This document shows, in pieces, positions 21,899 to 32,780 of a stretch of DNA of 64,000 nucleotides. The DNA is taken from the NCBI RefSeq assembly GCF_000005505.3, contig NC_016131.3:20543501-20607500 (forward strand), in the 5' to 3' direction. The notes under the pieces were generated by a model, which ran no database searches, was not told the origin of the DNA, and was given only the letters and a program-made list of their open reading frames with translations. Position 1 is the first letter of the stretch, and every line of letters starts with the position of its first letter. Position numbers and translations under genes: made by a program. Source of the stretch: Brachypodium distachyon. Its lineage: Eukaryota; Streptophyta; Magnoliopsida; Poales; Poaceae.

Positions 21899-22436
21899 GA
21901 GTAAAATAAGCCACTGGTGCATAAACTCGGCACAAATGAACCCTTTGGTTCACGAACTCGAAAACACACACCCCTAAACTGAAACTACCATGTCACTTTA
22001 CTCAAAAACGGTTCGGCGAGGTTTAAACACGTCACGTGGCTGCCATGTCAGCTTCGGCGACTTCTTCATCGGCGTACTCTTGTCAAAATTGAGCATTGTG
22101 GGTTTGATACCAACCTTAGGCAAGGCGGCGACAGCAACAACGGCATGGTTCTCAAGGCCTCAGGATCCCCGTCTAGGCGAGGCCGCCTTGCCCCTCGCGA
22201 GCGGCTCGCATGGTGATTTTGCAAAAAAGAAAATCCTGAGAAAATTGAATAGCATCTCGTGGTCCCTGCCCGAAGTTGACGTGGCGGACACGTGGCGTAT
22301 TTAACCCTCGATGGATCGTTTTTGGACTAAAATGACACACTAGTCCCAATTTAGTGGTTTAAGTGTGAGTTTTTCGAATTCGTGGACTAAAGTGTTCATT
22401 TTTGCCGAATTCACGGACTAGTGGTGTATTTTACTC
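21899..22436. mobile_element. Mutator-like MITE with 9-bp target duplication
   Basis: 538 bp with terminal inverted repeats of roughly 70 bp (GAGTAAAATA... and ...TATTTTACTC; the arms pair through the agtccacgaattcg region). It is flanked by a perfect 9-bp duplication AAATTTTTA (21890-21898 and 22437-22445). A 9-bp duplication with long TIRs is the Mutator signature. No transposase. Confidence 0.85.
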
Positions 22437-22479
22437 AAATTTTTAAAATAAATAAATGTAGCTCTCAGTCGATTTAAAT

Positions 22480-23250
22480 GAAGCAAAAGATAGACAATGA
22501 AGTAAAACAAGTAAGTAAAAGGGCAAGAATGATACCACACGGGAGACGGAAATTTACTCCGGAGTTCCACCTTTTGGGGAGTTATACGTCTCCGTTTGGA
22601 GTAGTGCTCTACCACAAAGGTAGAGAAGCAACAATGGCTCACTCTATTCTCCTCTCACAACACCACAAAGGTGAGGTGAGCTCCACTAATAGCTTCTTTG
22701 AAGGCGAACGCCAAACCTTTACAGAGAAGAAGAAGGGCACAAATCTACAATTTAATTGGAGGCTCCTTCCCGAATCCTCAAGCACCTCCTCACAAGATTG
22801 GGGGTCTTGAAAAGACACGTTCCCGCTAGTGATCCCAAAATTCCAATAGTAACAAAATCCACCAAGAAAAACGAGGGGGAATCAACTTTGATTTCATGAA
22901 ACCCTAGATCGAGCTCTTCTCAACCCTTCCTCAAAGTATTGGCTTGGGGGATGCACTAGGAGAGAAATCTCGAAATTTCAAGCTCTTGGTGTTATTGAGT
23001 GAGAGAGAGGGGATGAACTGGGTGAGCTCCGGATCTTAGACTCGTTGGGGATGAAGCCCCTTTTATAGCCCTTCAAAATTCCAACCGTTACAACTAATTT
23101 CAGTTAGACCAGTACCAGGGCGGAGGCAGACCAGAAGTTCTAGGAGGTAGAACTTATGCCTTGCTACCGGCCTCCTACCGCTATAAGCAGCAGGATTCCA
23201 GTAGCGTTTCAGTGCCTGACCAGTACCAGGACAGAAGTTCCAGCCACCTC
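22480..23250 (-). mobile_element. truncated LTR-like fragment
   Basis: On the minus strand the region has a TATA box (GGCTATAAAAGGGG), a leader, and a Pro/Ser-codon-like upstream section resembling the 3' half of the solo LTR at 33691-36282. No paired LTR or target duplication was found. Confidence 0.45.
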
Positions 23251-25625
23251 ATATTCTCCTCTCCTCTTTAGGCCTCAGTCCAGCTTCCCCATCCCATCCC
23301 TCGATCTCGATTTGCAGGCGGTGCACAGAGTACAAAACTGGCGCTGCGACGGTTAGGTTCCGGCGAAGCTGCAGCGGCGCAACATGCAGACGGCGCGATG
23401 ACAAGAAGAAGACGAAGGGAAGCCGGGCTTTTTTTTTCGCCACACCGTGCTAATTGGACCCGGCCTGACTGGGCTCGTGTGCCGTGCATGGGCCGGGGTT
23501 TGGCCGCTGTGGGCCGGCATGGCACCGGCCCGTTTATAAGTGGGCCTGATGGGCCTGGGTCATGCCAGCTCGTTGGCCACCTATGCTTTGGGCTCTGGCC
23601 CAACTTCGTCGCCTCTTCGCCTTGATCCCGCTATCTGTTCATTCAAAAATGTGCGTTTTCAGCTGCGAAGCATACCCATACGAGTAACCGAGCCGCCGCT
23701 AGGGAGACGGAAGAAGAAACTAGGGTTCTGAGGTAGGGCATCGTCCGGATTCACCGGTCCCCTTCACCTCCTGTCGCCATCATGGCGCTGTGAGGTGGGG
23801 GAAACCTCAGATCTTCCTAGACGATTTGAGAAGTCTTTAGTTTTACGAATCTTGTGATCTTCATCAGCAACGTTACGGCGGAGGATGCGATGCCGTCGAT
23901 TTGCTGAAGCTTGGAGAATATTTCGTGTTGCAAAAATTAATACCATAGAGAATATGTTTTCAAGAGATTTTATTGTAATTCTTAGTCACAGGGATTACTT
24001 TATTTTCGAATGTAAATAAAGTTATAGGTGATTTAAAAAAAATATGTTCATTAAAAAAAACTGTTCTCGCTCCACCACCGGCGGGCGGCGGTGTATTCTC
24101 TCCCTTTCCCTCGCCGACAAGTGGCCCAGGGCCACCAGCCATACTTCATCTCCCACTTCTCTCGCCGGCTAAACCCTATTCCAAGTTCCAACTCCCCAAG
24201 TCCCAACCCCAGCTCAAAAAAAAAAAAAGTCCCAACCCGGTAAAGCAGCCCCGGCCACAGCATTGCGCCGCCGAGTCCTGAGTTGACAACGACGACGCCT
24301 AACCCTAGCCCCTCCGCCATCGTCCAGTGGACCCTTGCCTGGCGGGCCCTCCGCCGGAAGCCGTTCTCCTCTTCATCGCCGTCGCGCTCTGCCCGACCAG
24401 CCAGATTGATCCACGTCGGGACCTCCTGTTGTCGTCTCCCAAATTAGTTGGACTGACCAGTCGCTCCTCTTCCTCCCATCGCGCGAAGCAGGTAGTATGC
24501 TGTCTTGTTATTATTCTCGTAGGATTATTTATCTGCACGAACGAATTGGGGGATTGTTTATTGCTGGGAGAAAGCAAAACCTCGAGAATCACCTACTGGA
24601 TGTTTTGCTCTCAGGTTTTTTCTCTACTTGTAGAGACTGGTTCGCTAGAACCTGACGAATTGGAATGGACAGTAAGTGTTGTAATTTTCGGAATTTAGCC
24701 TAATTTAATTTTGCATGTATTTATTCCAACATTAAGGGTGTAATTCTGGCAGCAAATCACCTGTAAATGTAAGAGGTTTAGCCATTTAGTAAGTGACATT
24801 TAGGCTATTTGAGACTAGAAGCATAGCCTATGGAAGAGATTACCGGTTTTTGATCGATTCAGAGACAGAGAGCATAACTTGCGAAGTGGAGCAATTTCCA
24901 AGTTTGGGTTGTTGCCATTGCAGAGTTGAAGTTATTTCCTTGTTTGTAGCTTCAGTGGTTCCAGTATTTTTGCTTGGGCTATAATACAGAAATAAGTGGA
25001 GTTTTTGAAAAGGGCATCAGATTTTGCAGAATATAGATAATCTGTGTGTCCTCAATGGCACAAGAACCTGGAAATGATTGCTTTTCCTTCAATCTTTTTT
25101 GTCTGATTTAGCTTCACCGTTTCTTGCGGCTTTGCTTGCATCTGGAACTGTCTTTCATGCATTTTAAGTACTTATGGAAAGAAATGTTTCGACTGTGCTC
25201 TAGCTTGTATATGCTTGTCAATCAGAAGAATCATTAGATGTTCTATGCATGTTTTTATCATTGCTGGATTGAATTGTTCATGGATGTTCAATGTAATGGA
25301 ACGTGTTTTGGTGTTGGCTGCCGTTGGTAAAATCTTCATTTTGCTACTTTTTATGTTTATAAGAACCACCCATCGCCGTTGCCCAATAAAATACTTCTAT
25401 GCAAATTTTGCAACCATATACCCTTGCATTTGTGCGTGATATGTATGGTATTGCATCTATGCAATGTCAAGTTCATTTTTGCCCTTGGATTTGTACATTT
25501 TTTTCCTTTCATAAATTAAATGAACATTGGAGCTTATTATTGCTGTTTATCTCCATCTGGATTTAGCATCAGTTTTCACTTGAACGTGCATATTTAAGCA
25601 TTAACCGTTGTTTACCTTTGCAGGC
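23251..25625. other. region upstream of the transposase-like gene
   Basis: A GC-rich 23.3-23.8 kb section and a 24.2-24.5 kb section look like 5' UTR or first-exon material, but no product is supported. A plausible acceptor (tttacctttgcag) ends at 25623 just before the transposase-like frame. Confidence 0.35.
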
Positions 25626-26995
25626 ATGTCCCATCAGTCAGACACATCATCCTGTTCAGATGATTCTAAAGAGACCAACACCATCAACCCAACCGGTATA
25701 TACACTATGGAAGAATTCATTGCTGAACAAAGCATCTTTCACAATTTACTTGAGCGGATCACTGTGAAGATTCAAGACAAAATCAAATCTCAACAAGCTG
25801 GTACATCTCACCGTGGGAGTAGGAGGTACATAAAGAGAAATCGTGAAGAGGGCCATCAACAACTGGTGGTTGATTACTTCTCTGAAGATCCTACCTACAC
25901 TGACAAGCAATTCCGGACAAGATACCGGATGAGAAGACCCCTGTTTCTGCGTATAGTCCATGCCTTAGGTGAGTGGTCTACCTATTTCACAGAAAGGAGA
26001 GATGCCTTTAATCGTCAAGGGCTCTCACCTCTACAGAAGTGCACAGCAGCTATTGGTATATTGGCATGTGGTTCCCCCTCAGGCGCCATTGACAACTATG
26101 TACAAATTGGTTTGAGCACAGTAATGGACTGTTTGGAGCAGTTTTTGGAAGGGGTGATTGCTGTGTTTGGTGGAGAATACCTGCGGAGCCCCACTAGTGT
26201 GGATATGCAACGTCTACTGCAAATGGGTGAGTCCCGTGGCTTCCCTGGCATGTTGGGAAGCATTGGTTGTATGCATTGGGAGTGGAAAAATTGCCCTGTT
26301 AAATGGATACGTAAACTTACTCATAGTGATCACGGTGCCACAAAGGTAATTTTTGAAGCAGTTGCTTCACAAGACCTCTGGATATGGCATGCTTTTTTTT
26401 GGTGTTATTGGGTCCCACACTGACATCACCATGCTTAATCAGTCACATTTGTTCACCGATGTCTTGAAAGGTCAAGGTCCTCATGTGCAATTCTCCGTCA
26501 ACAGGACCCAATACAAAATGAGTTACTATCTTGCTGATGGAATATACCCAGAATGGCCTGTCTTCATTCAGACAATACCCCTCCCTCAAACTGAAAAGGA
26601 CCGATTGTTTGCATGACATCACGAAGGAGCAAGATATGATGTCCAGCGAGCATTTAGACTCCTAGTTAGAGTCTCATTTTCCCATTGTGCGTGGCCCAAC
26701 ACAATTTTTTCAGCAAGCAACTCTAGGAAAAATCATGCAAGCTTGCATCATACTTCATAACATGACAGTTGAGGATGAGCAAGATATGGCTAGTACATGT
26801 TTTGGCTCAGACATAATTTCAGAGACATCGGTTCCTGTACCGTCAGATATCAACAATGGACCTGCCGATTGTTTTGCTGATTTATTAAGGAAAAATGCTA
26901 CTATTTATGCGAAACCAATATACAACCAACTCAGGAGAGATTTGATTGAGCATGTTTGGCAGAGGTTTGGGCCATTTGGTGATAAGTATATATAA
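25626..26995 (+). pseudogene. PIF/Harbinger (HARBI1-like) transposase, decayed
   Basis: The ATG at 25626 follows an acceptor at 25622-25623. The frame covers a HARBI1-like N-terminus (FRTRYRMRRPLFLRI) and the nuclease core. The first catalytic motif, usually GSIDCMHW, reads GSIGCMHW, so the Asp is lost. The frame shifts at a T-run near 26394. The second motif (GSHTDI) is kept, and YYLADGIYP follows. A TGA lies at 26614-26616. The third motif, usually DVERAF, reads DVQRAF. Another shift precedes the last part, which ends RFGPFGDKYI at 26995. Two of three acidic residues and the frame are gone, so this is neither an active transposase nor obviously a domesticated nuclease. Confidence 0.85.
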
Positions 26996-27490
26996 AATAT
27001 TAATCCTGTGAAAGGTGAGTTATGTTTTCATGTAATTCTTTTGTAGACCTTTTATTACGTTTACCTATTTTATTTTCATTATATCACCTTTATTTCTAGT
27101 TAGCAAAACTTAACAGTTCAGTATTAGCATTTGTTGGTATTTGAACAATACGTATTCTAACTACTAGAGCTGCAGATATCAACGATGGACCTGCCGATTG
27201 TTTTGCTGATTTATTACGGACAAATGCTACTATTTATGTGAAACCAATACACAATCTACTCAAGGGAGATTTAATCGAGCATGTTTGGCAGCGGTTTGGG
27301 CCATTTGCTGACAAGTAATAATGAAATAATTAATCCTGTGAAAGGTGAGTTACATTTTCATGTAATTCTTTTGTACACATTTTATCATGTTTATCTATTT
27401 TAAATTCATTATAATTACCTTTAGTTCTGGTCCAAACTTAACATTTCAGTATTAGCATTTGTTGATATTTGAACAATATGTTCTGTAATT
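26850..27490 (+). repeat. tandem duplication of the transposase 3' end
   Basis: About 300 bp starting at atatcaacaatggacctgccg is repeated from 27177 (atatcaacgatggacc...). The duplication includes the last coding segment, stop region and downstream sequence (tgtgaaaggtgagtta, gtattagcatttgttg). The second copy has its own substitutions. Confidence 0.85.
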
Positions 27491-27568
27491 TTTAGAACTG
27501 TGGCCCAATTTAAGTAAGTACAGAGTTAATCATAATTCTTCTGGTTGCTCTGAAGCAAACCAGATTAA

Positions 27569-27787
27569 GGCCCTGTTTGGTTGGGCTTAAAACTGCTTCT
27601 GACTTTTGGCTTATAAGCCACAAAAGCACCTAAATAGTTGCTTTTGACTTTGGCTTTTTGCTTATTCCATCATCTAACAATATCAAGTCAAATGTCAAAA
27701 GCCAAAGCCGAAAGCACCTAATTTGGTGCTTTTGTGGCTTATAAGCCAAAAGTCAGAAAGCATTTTTAAGCCCAACCAAACAGGGCC
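27569..27787. mobile_element. Tourist-like MITE (PIF/Harbinger type)
   Basis: 219 bp with TIRs starting GGCCCTGTTTGGTTGGGC and an overall palindromic structure, flanked by TAA on both sides (27566-27568 and 27788-27790). The 3-bp TAA/TTA site is typical of Harbinger MITEs. Confidence 0.9.
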
Positions 27788-27790
27788 TAA

Positions 27791-29655
27791 GTTGTTGCAG
27801 CAATTTCTTTGTTATGTACTCTTCACATAATAGCAGAAATTTAGCTATGTGAACCTTTGGTACTTAGAAAGTAATGATGGCACCTTTTGAGGTATCGAAA
27901 AGATGTCAACTTGCATATGATGCATCTTGATCTTTGGAGGTTACAAGAAAGCTAAATATTTATTGGCACATGTAAGGTCTGTCTGCCATAAATTTTATTT
28001 GGCATAATATTTTCATGTTTATAAGTTATAGTAATAATTAGGGATATTTTACTAATGGAATTCCATATTGTCCTTTCGTAAATCCTTTATTCTTGCCCGC
28101 TTCAAGACATGATGAGTAATTAAAAAATAGCAACGTTGGGGTAAAGAGTTTACACTGCTTATGTTTACTTCAAAAGTTTTCTTGTACGTAGGAAATGAGA
28201 TTTTTTTTACTGCAAATTAATATGCTGTTTTATTTCACTCATATAGCTATCTAATCTTCACAAGTAGAAGGAAAAAGCTAAGGTACCGCTTCAGTGATAT
28301 AATATTTTTAGATTTTAACAAAAAATTAAGGTCTTGCCACTATTTCCATATATTACCATGAATACTCAAAACAACTGTGCAAGAAATATGCAAGATTAGA
28401 ATGCTTTAGTTTGGATGTATAGTGCAATCATTTGCCATCATTGTTTAATGAAGGCTGTAGTTGCTAGTATAAATGACTTCTGAAATATTTGGCCATGAAG
28501 TTATATTAGCTGCACATATTGCTGGAATTGTGGGATACCTTGCAGATTTGAAGGGGTAAAAAATATATACCTGATTTTTTTTAATTGTAAATATGATTTA
28601 TTTTCCTTTCATTCTTTGCATTCCATCCTTTCTTTATTGGAAAAGTTGGATATTTGCCACTCCCGAGAATGGTATTGCCACCCATGTCCCACTGAAATCT
28701 GGATCCACGGGCAAGATGTCGTTAAGGCACTTCATGCAAATGTCAATTATTGTTATTCTCTGTTACCATCATCACCTTGCAGAGTTTAGCTGTTGAGGGC
28801 TTGGTTAGTTGCATAACTGTTTGCCGTGCAAGTCTTTTAGACTGTCGGCTGTCTTCCTCGTGATTTAGAGGTGGTAGCGCTAGGCAGTCAGAACACTTGG
28901 AGATATAGTAGGGATAAGATGTGAGAATTGAGTTAGCGAGCCCCCTTAAATATAGGCCAGCTCCAGCTCATAACAATCTTGTCTAACAACTTTTCTTTTG
29001 AAGCTAAACTGTAATAGCTGCGCGATTGCAGTCCGACAGTAAAGTGAGGCACAAAGTGCGACCTTTGAGGATTGAACTCTAGTGGCCTGCCAGCATACCT
29101 CGCTGGCTGACCACCCAAGCTTTGCTTGGTTCTCTGTCTAATAACTTTCACTAAGATAAGATACTGTAAACAAAGGGATGAGAGTATGCCTAACAGAAGG
29201 AAAGGAAAATTCAAGGATAACTTTCAGGCCTGAATATCTGCCAGTTGATTGATTGTTGTGCATGGGCAGGGTTGTGAAAGGCCCCACATGACATTGGAGT
29301 TAGTCTCTAGGGACTAATTCCTTCAGCACATCTCCTATAACTAGTTGTCGTCCATCAGATTAGGTCTCTCAACAGTACTTTGTTTTTTCGTTCCATCTTC
29401 GCTTTTACACATCCTGCAATTAGGAAGTGTAATGTATTTCTAAATTGAGTTCTAAGGGCTATTGTCTAAATTCCAATGGCAAGCTGCTTATTGATCCCTT
29501 TTCTTTGAAAACAAAATAGGCTTAGCATTTATGGGTGTGTTACAGCATGATAGGTTCAGGATTGAGGATACCTCATATGCACTTGAAGAATGCAATATTT
29601 GGACATATCTCTTTGCTTAGAACGAATCAGTTGTGGATTGTTTTCTGAAAGCTAT
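27791..29655. other. intergenic, with a possible SINE-like segment
   Basis: No gene supported. On the minus strand about 29060-29140 there is a B-box-like GAGTTCAATCCTC downstream of an A-box-like block (TGGTCAGCCAGCGAGG), the arrangement of a tRNA-derived SINE. The ends are not defined. Confidence 0.3.
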
Positions 29656-31320
29656 TGTAATACCCCAAAACTTATAAAGGTTAGTTCTGTCATGAGTCGA
29701 AAGTGTTGACCAAAATTTGACTTTTCAAACCGTAAACCATACAGAAAATTTGATACCATGGTTGGATTCGTCTCGCCGAGACGAACGAAAACGACTATAA
29801 GTTTGTCAAAATTTGGAGTTCAGAATAATATATATTTTTGGGTGCCCTTTTGCTTTGAGCCCTTAAGAGAATTTCGGATTAAAGAATAATAATATATATA
29901 TAAGAACCTGATCTCTGAATAAGACCAGATGAAGGAAATCCCCCAGAGGAAATAAAGTTACCTTCGGCCCTGCCTTTTGTTTTCCCCAACTCCTCTGCCA
30001 GCCGTCGCTAGGGTTCCAGCCGCCGCCGCCGCTGCCGCTTGGGCTCCGCCGTGACTCACGCTGGTTTTTCCGTTGTCTCTCAGCGCTGCTGTAGGTACGT
30101 GGTCAATTGATCAAGTCCCCGCTGTTTGGTTCAGTAGTTCGCTCCTTTTAATTAGAGCAGTGCGCTGGGTTCAGTTTTAGTTGCTTCTGTTTGTTAGCGT
30201 TCAGAGGAAGGAAAGAAACTGCATCGTTGGATCTGCTAGTGTTGTGCTAGTCGGCTGATTGGAATTGGCTTGCAGGTGAGATTAGGTGCTGAACGGCAGT
30301 TGCAGGGGCTGTGTGTTTTCTTGAAGATTGATTAGTTGGGTGATACAAGTATGAGCACTGACCGATTGGTTTTACCACAACATCACAAGGGAACTTATTC
30401 TGTAGATGAGACAAGAAATAAAATTTAGTTTAGCTGGTCTTGGCAAAGGGATTAAGAAAAAAAAAAGACCAAATACTTGCCCTTTAAGCTGTACCTTTTG
30501 GATTTGAGATAGATTCTAAGACTTCGTCTTACCCACAGGTTCGGGAGCTCCGGGCGCTGGGCATAAATCTTCACTTTGATTGTCAGCCTATTTCGGGTTT
30601 TAAGGCAAGTGCATATGGAGTTTTCTTTGGCTTTGTGATTGATTGCACTTGTTCCATGCTTATTTTTTTTGTTGTGTTTTGTTGTCCAACTCAGAGTATA
30701 TGCATAAGGCATAGGTTGGCTAATCCGGCAAGAACTGGGGAGAAATGTCAAATATGTTTAGTCCGGTGAGGAAAGGACACATGATGTGTCTAATCCGGAA
30801 AGCAATATGTTCAGTTATGCATGCATGTTATTTCAGATTTCTGTCAGAATTCAACTTACGTAAATGTTTGATGTTCTGTTTCCACCATGTACTTGGCTGA
30901 GTATTTTACTCATATTTGTTTCTTCTTGTTGAATTTTATTGGTTTTCAGGTACTCAGAACAGTAGCATCCATGGGAGGGAGTAGCATCACATCACCTGGA
31001 CCTCACTTATTTTTCTACCACATTGATTAGTTAAAAGTCATAATCCATAGGGAGAGAAAATATGTCACACCAGAACTGCTTGGTTTGAGTCTTGTTGACG
31101 CTTAGAGAATAATCTTGGAGTCTGTTAGTGAGTTTATGAACTCCGGGCATGTTGTTTCTTGTCTTATTGATTATAATTGAGAGAGATATTAAAATGCATG
31201 CCGTGGATGTCCTTATAAACAAAGGAAACTTTGTTGAATTTTCTAATTTTTCATAGGATTTAGTGTTGCTGGGTTTAGAGTAATAATATTCCAAGTATGG
31301 TCGATACTTGGGGTGTTACA
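29656..31320. mobile_element. solo LTR, 1.67 kb
   Basis: Starts TGTAATACCCCAA and ends TTGGGGTGTTACA, an extended inverted terminus with TG...CA ends, flanked by a perfect 5-bp duplication GCTAT (29651-29655 and 31321-31325). It has no internal retroelement genes, so it is best read as a solo LTR left by recombination. Lineage is probably Ty3-gypsy from the terminus style, which is inference. Confidence 0.8.
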
Positions 31321-31409
31321 GCTATCTTAACATTTGTCATGGTTTGATGTGTACTGATACTTTTAGGTTAAATTATTAGGTAGTCACCAGGCTTTGGTTA
31401 TGCTCTTTA

Positions 31410-31517
31410 GGGCCAGTTTGTTTCTGCCCTTCCCGGTGGGGATTGACAGGGAAAGTTTGAAATTCAGTTCAATTTTTCCATATTCCCTGTCAGGGATTGC
31501 TGGAATCGAACTAGGCC
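31410..31517. mobile_element. small Harbinger-like MITE
   Basis: 108 bp with imperfect TIRs (GGGCCAGTTTGTTTC and the inverse of GAATCGAACTAGGCC) between TTA copies at 31407-31409 and 31518-31520. Confidence 0.5.
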
Positions 31518-31520
31518 TTA

Positions 31521-32540
31521 ACGGAATTATAGTTCTGCACATCAGATGCCATGTTCCTCGTCTCACCTGCAACAAGCCGACAAGAGATATCTCCAGCTGT
31601 TGATATTGGTGTGTTCCCTATATGAACTGTGGGTGTATTTTTTTTTTCAGCAGTCGTACTTAGTTATCTATACCAGTATATTAAATTGGAGTTGGTGGTG
31701 ATGGTGGCGGCATACGTGGTCTGTTAGATCCGCCTGACTCACGCTGGAAAAACCCTCCGAAGCGTTTTTTTTCCTTTTTTTCCTCTTGCGTTTATTCACG
31801 GCCTGGACCCGCAGCAGTTTCCTCTCTCCTCCCTCCCCGAACCCCAGGCCCTCCTCCATTGAGCGACGTCGCCGCTGCATCCCTCCGGGCGAGCCGTTGC
31901 CTCCCTCCACACGAGACGCTGCGCCGCCACCGCTTTGGCAACTGCTTGATGGCCTCAACTGGCCGGCCAAATCGACTTGGGGGGCTGGGCGGTGGCACAG
32001 CACGCGAGGCTGGCAACCTACCAGCTGCGGTTCCTCGCTCACCGGCGGCCACGGAACTCGGGAAGGAGCTCTCGCGCATCCGCCATGAGCAGAACCAGCG
32101 ACTTGGCCCCCGACGGCGATGCCCGGCATGGGCAGACAGCGGTGGCCAACTCCGTGCAGGCGGTGGTGGTGTAGGCCGTCCTTCCTCGGGCGCCCTCCTC
32201 CCTCTCCTCTGACCGCACTTCGTTGCCGCTGCCCCTGCCCATACCTTTGTGTTCGGAATTTATTTGAGATATATGCGTATGTTCCAGTTTAATGGTTGGC
32301 TTTGTTAGATGGGTGTGTGTGTGCGAGCTGATTGATGTATATACGTGTGTATACAAGCTTCATAGATGTATTTTTTAGATCGTATTTTGGGATGTGTGCG
32401 TGTTGATGGGTGTATTTTTTGAAATTGTATTTTGATATTTATCTTCTTAAATTATAAAAAATAACAGAATATTGTTTGATCTAGAGCGGGCCGCCGAAGT
32501 TATCGTGCACTCTTCTGTATCTTTGTCCTGCCTTTTTTTA
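31521..32540. other. intergenic, no gene recognised
   Basis: A GC-rich island at 31.8-32.2 kb has overlapping open frames on both strands, none with recognisable domains. Confidence 0.4.
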
Positions 32541-32597
32541 TCTATACCTATCTAAAAAATACGGACCGTTCTTTTCACCGTCGTCTGTCAAACTTTC

Positions 32598-32775
32598 CAT
32601 AAAATTTGTGAGCTCTCAGAATTGCATGTATATTAGGCTTATTTAGCCAGCTGGCCCATTACCTACACCGAATCTATCTATATATATTTCATAAAATTTG
32701 TGGGCTCCCAGAATTGCAGGTATATTAGGCCTACTAAGCCGGCTGGCCCATTACCTGTACCAAATCTATCTATAT
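32598..32775. repeat. 92-bp tandem duplication
   Basis: cataaaatttgtg(a/g)gctc... at 32598 is repeated from 32690 with scattered substitutions. It lies between the two Helitron-like 5' ends. Confidence 0.85.
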
Positions 32776-32780
32776 CTATA

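Noticed and set aside
31668..32212. Overlapping open frames in a GC-rich island on both strands
   Set aside because: Frames on opposite strands are equally long because of base composition; Arg/Ala/Pro-rich with no domain and no splice support.
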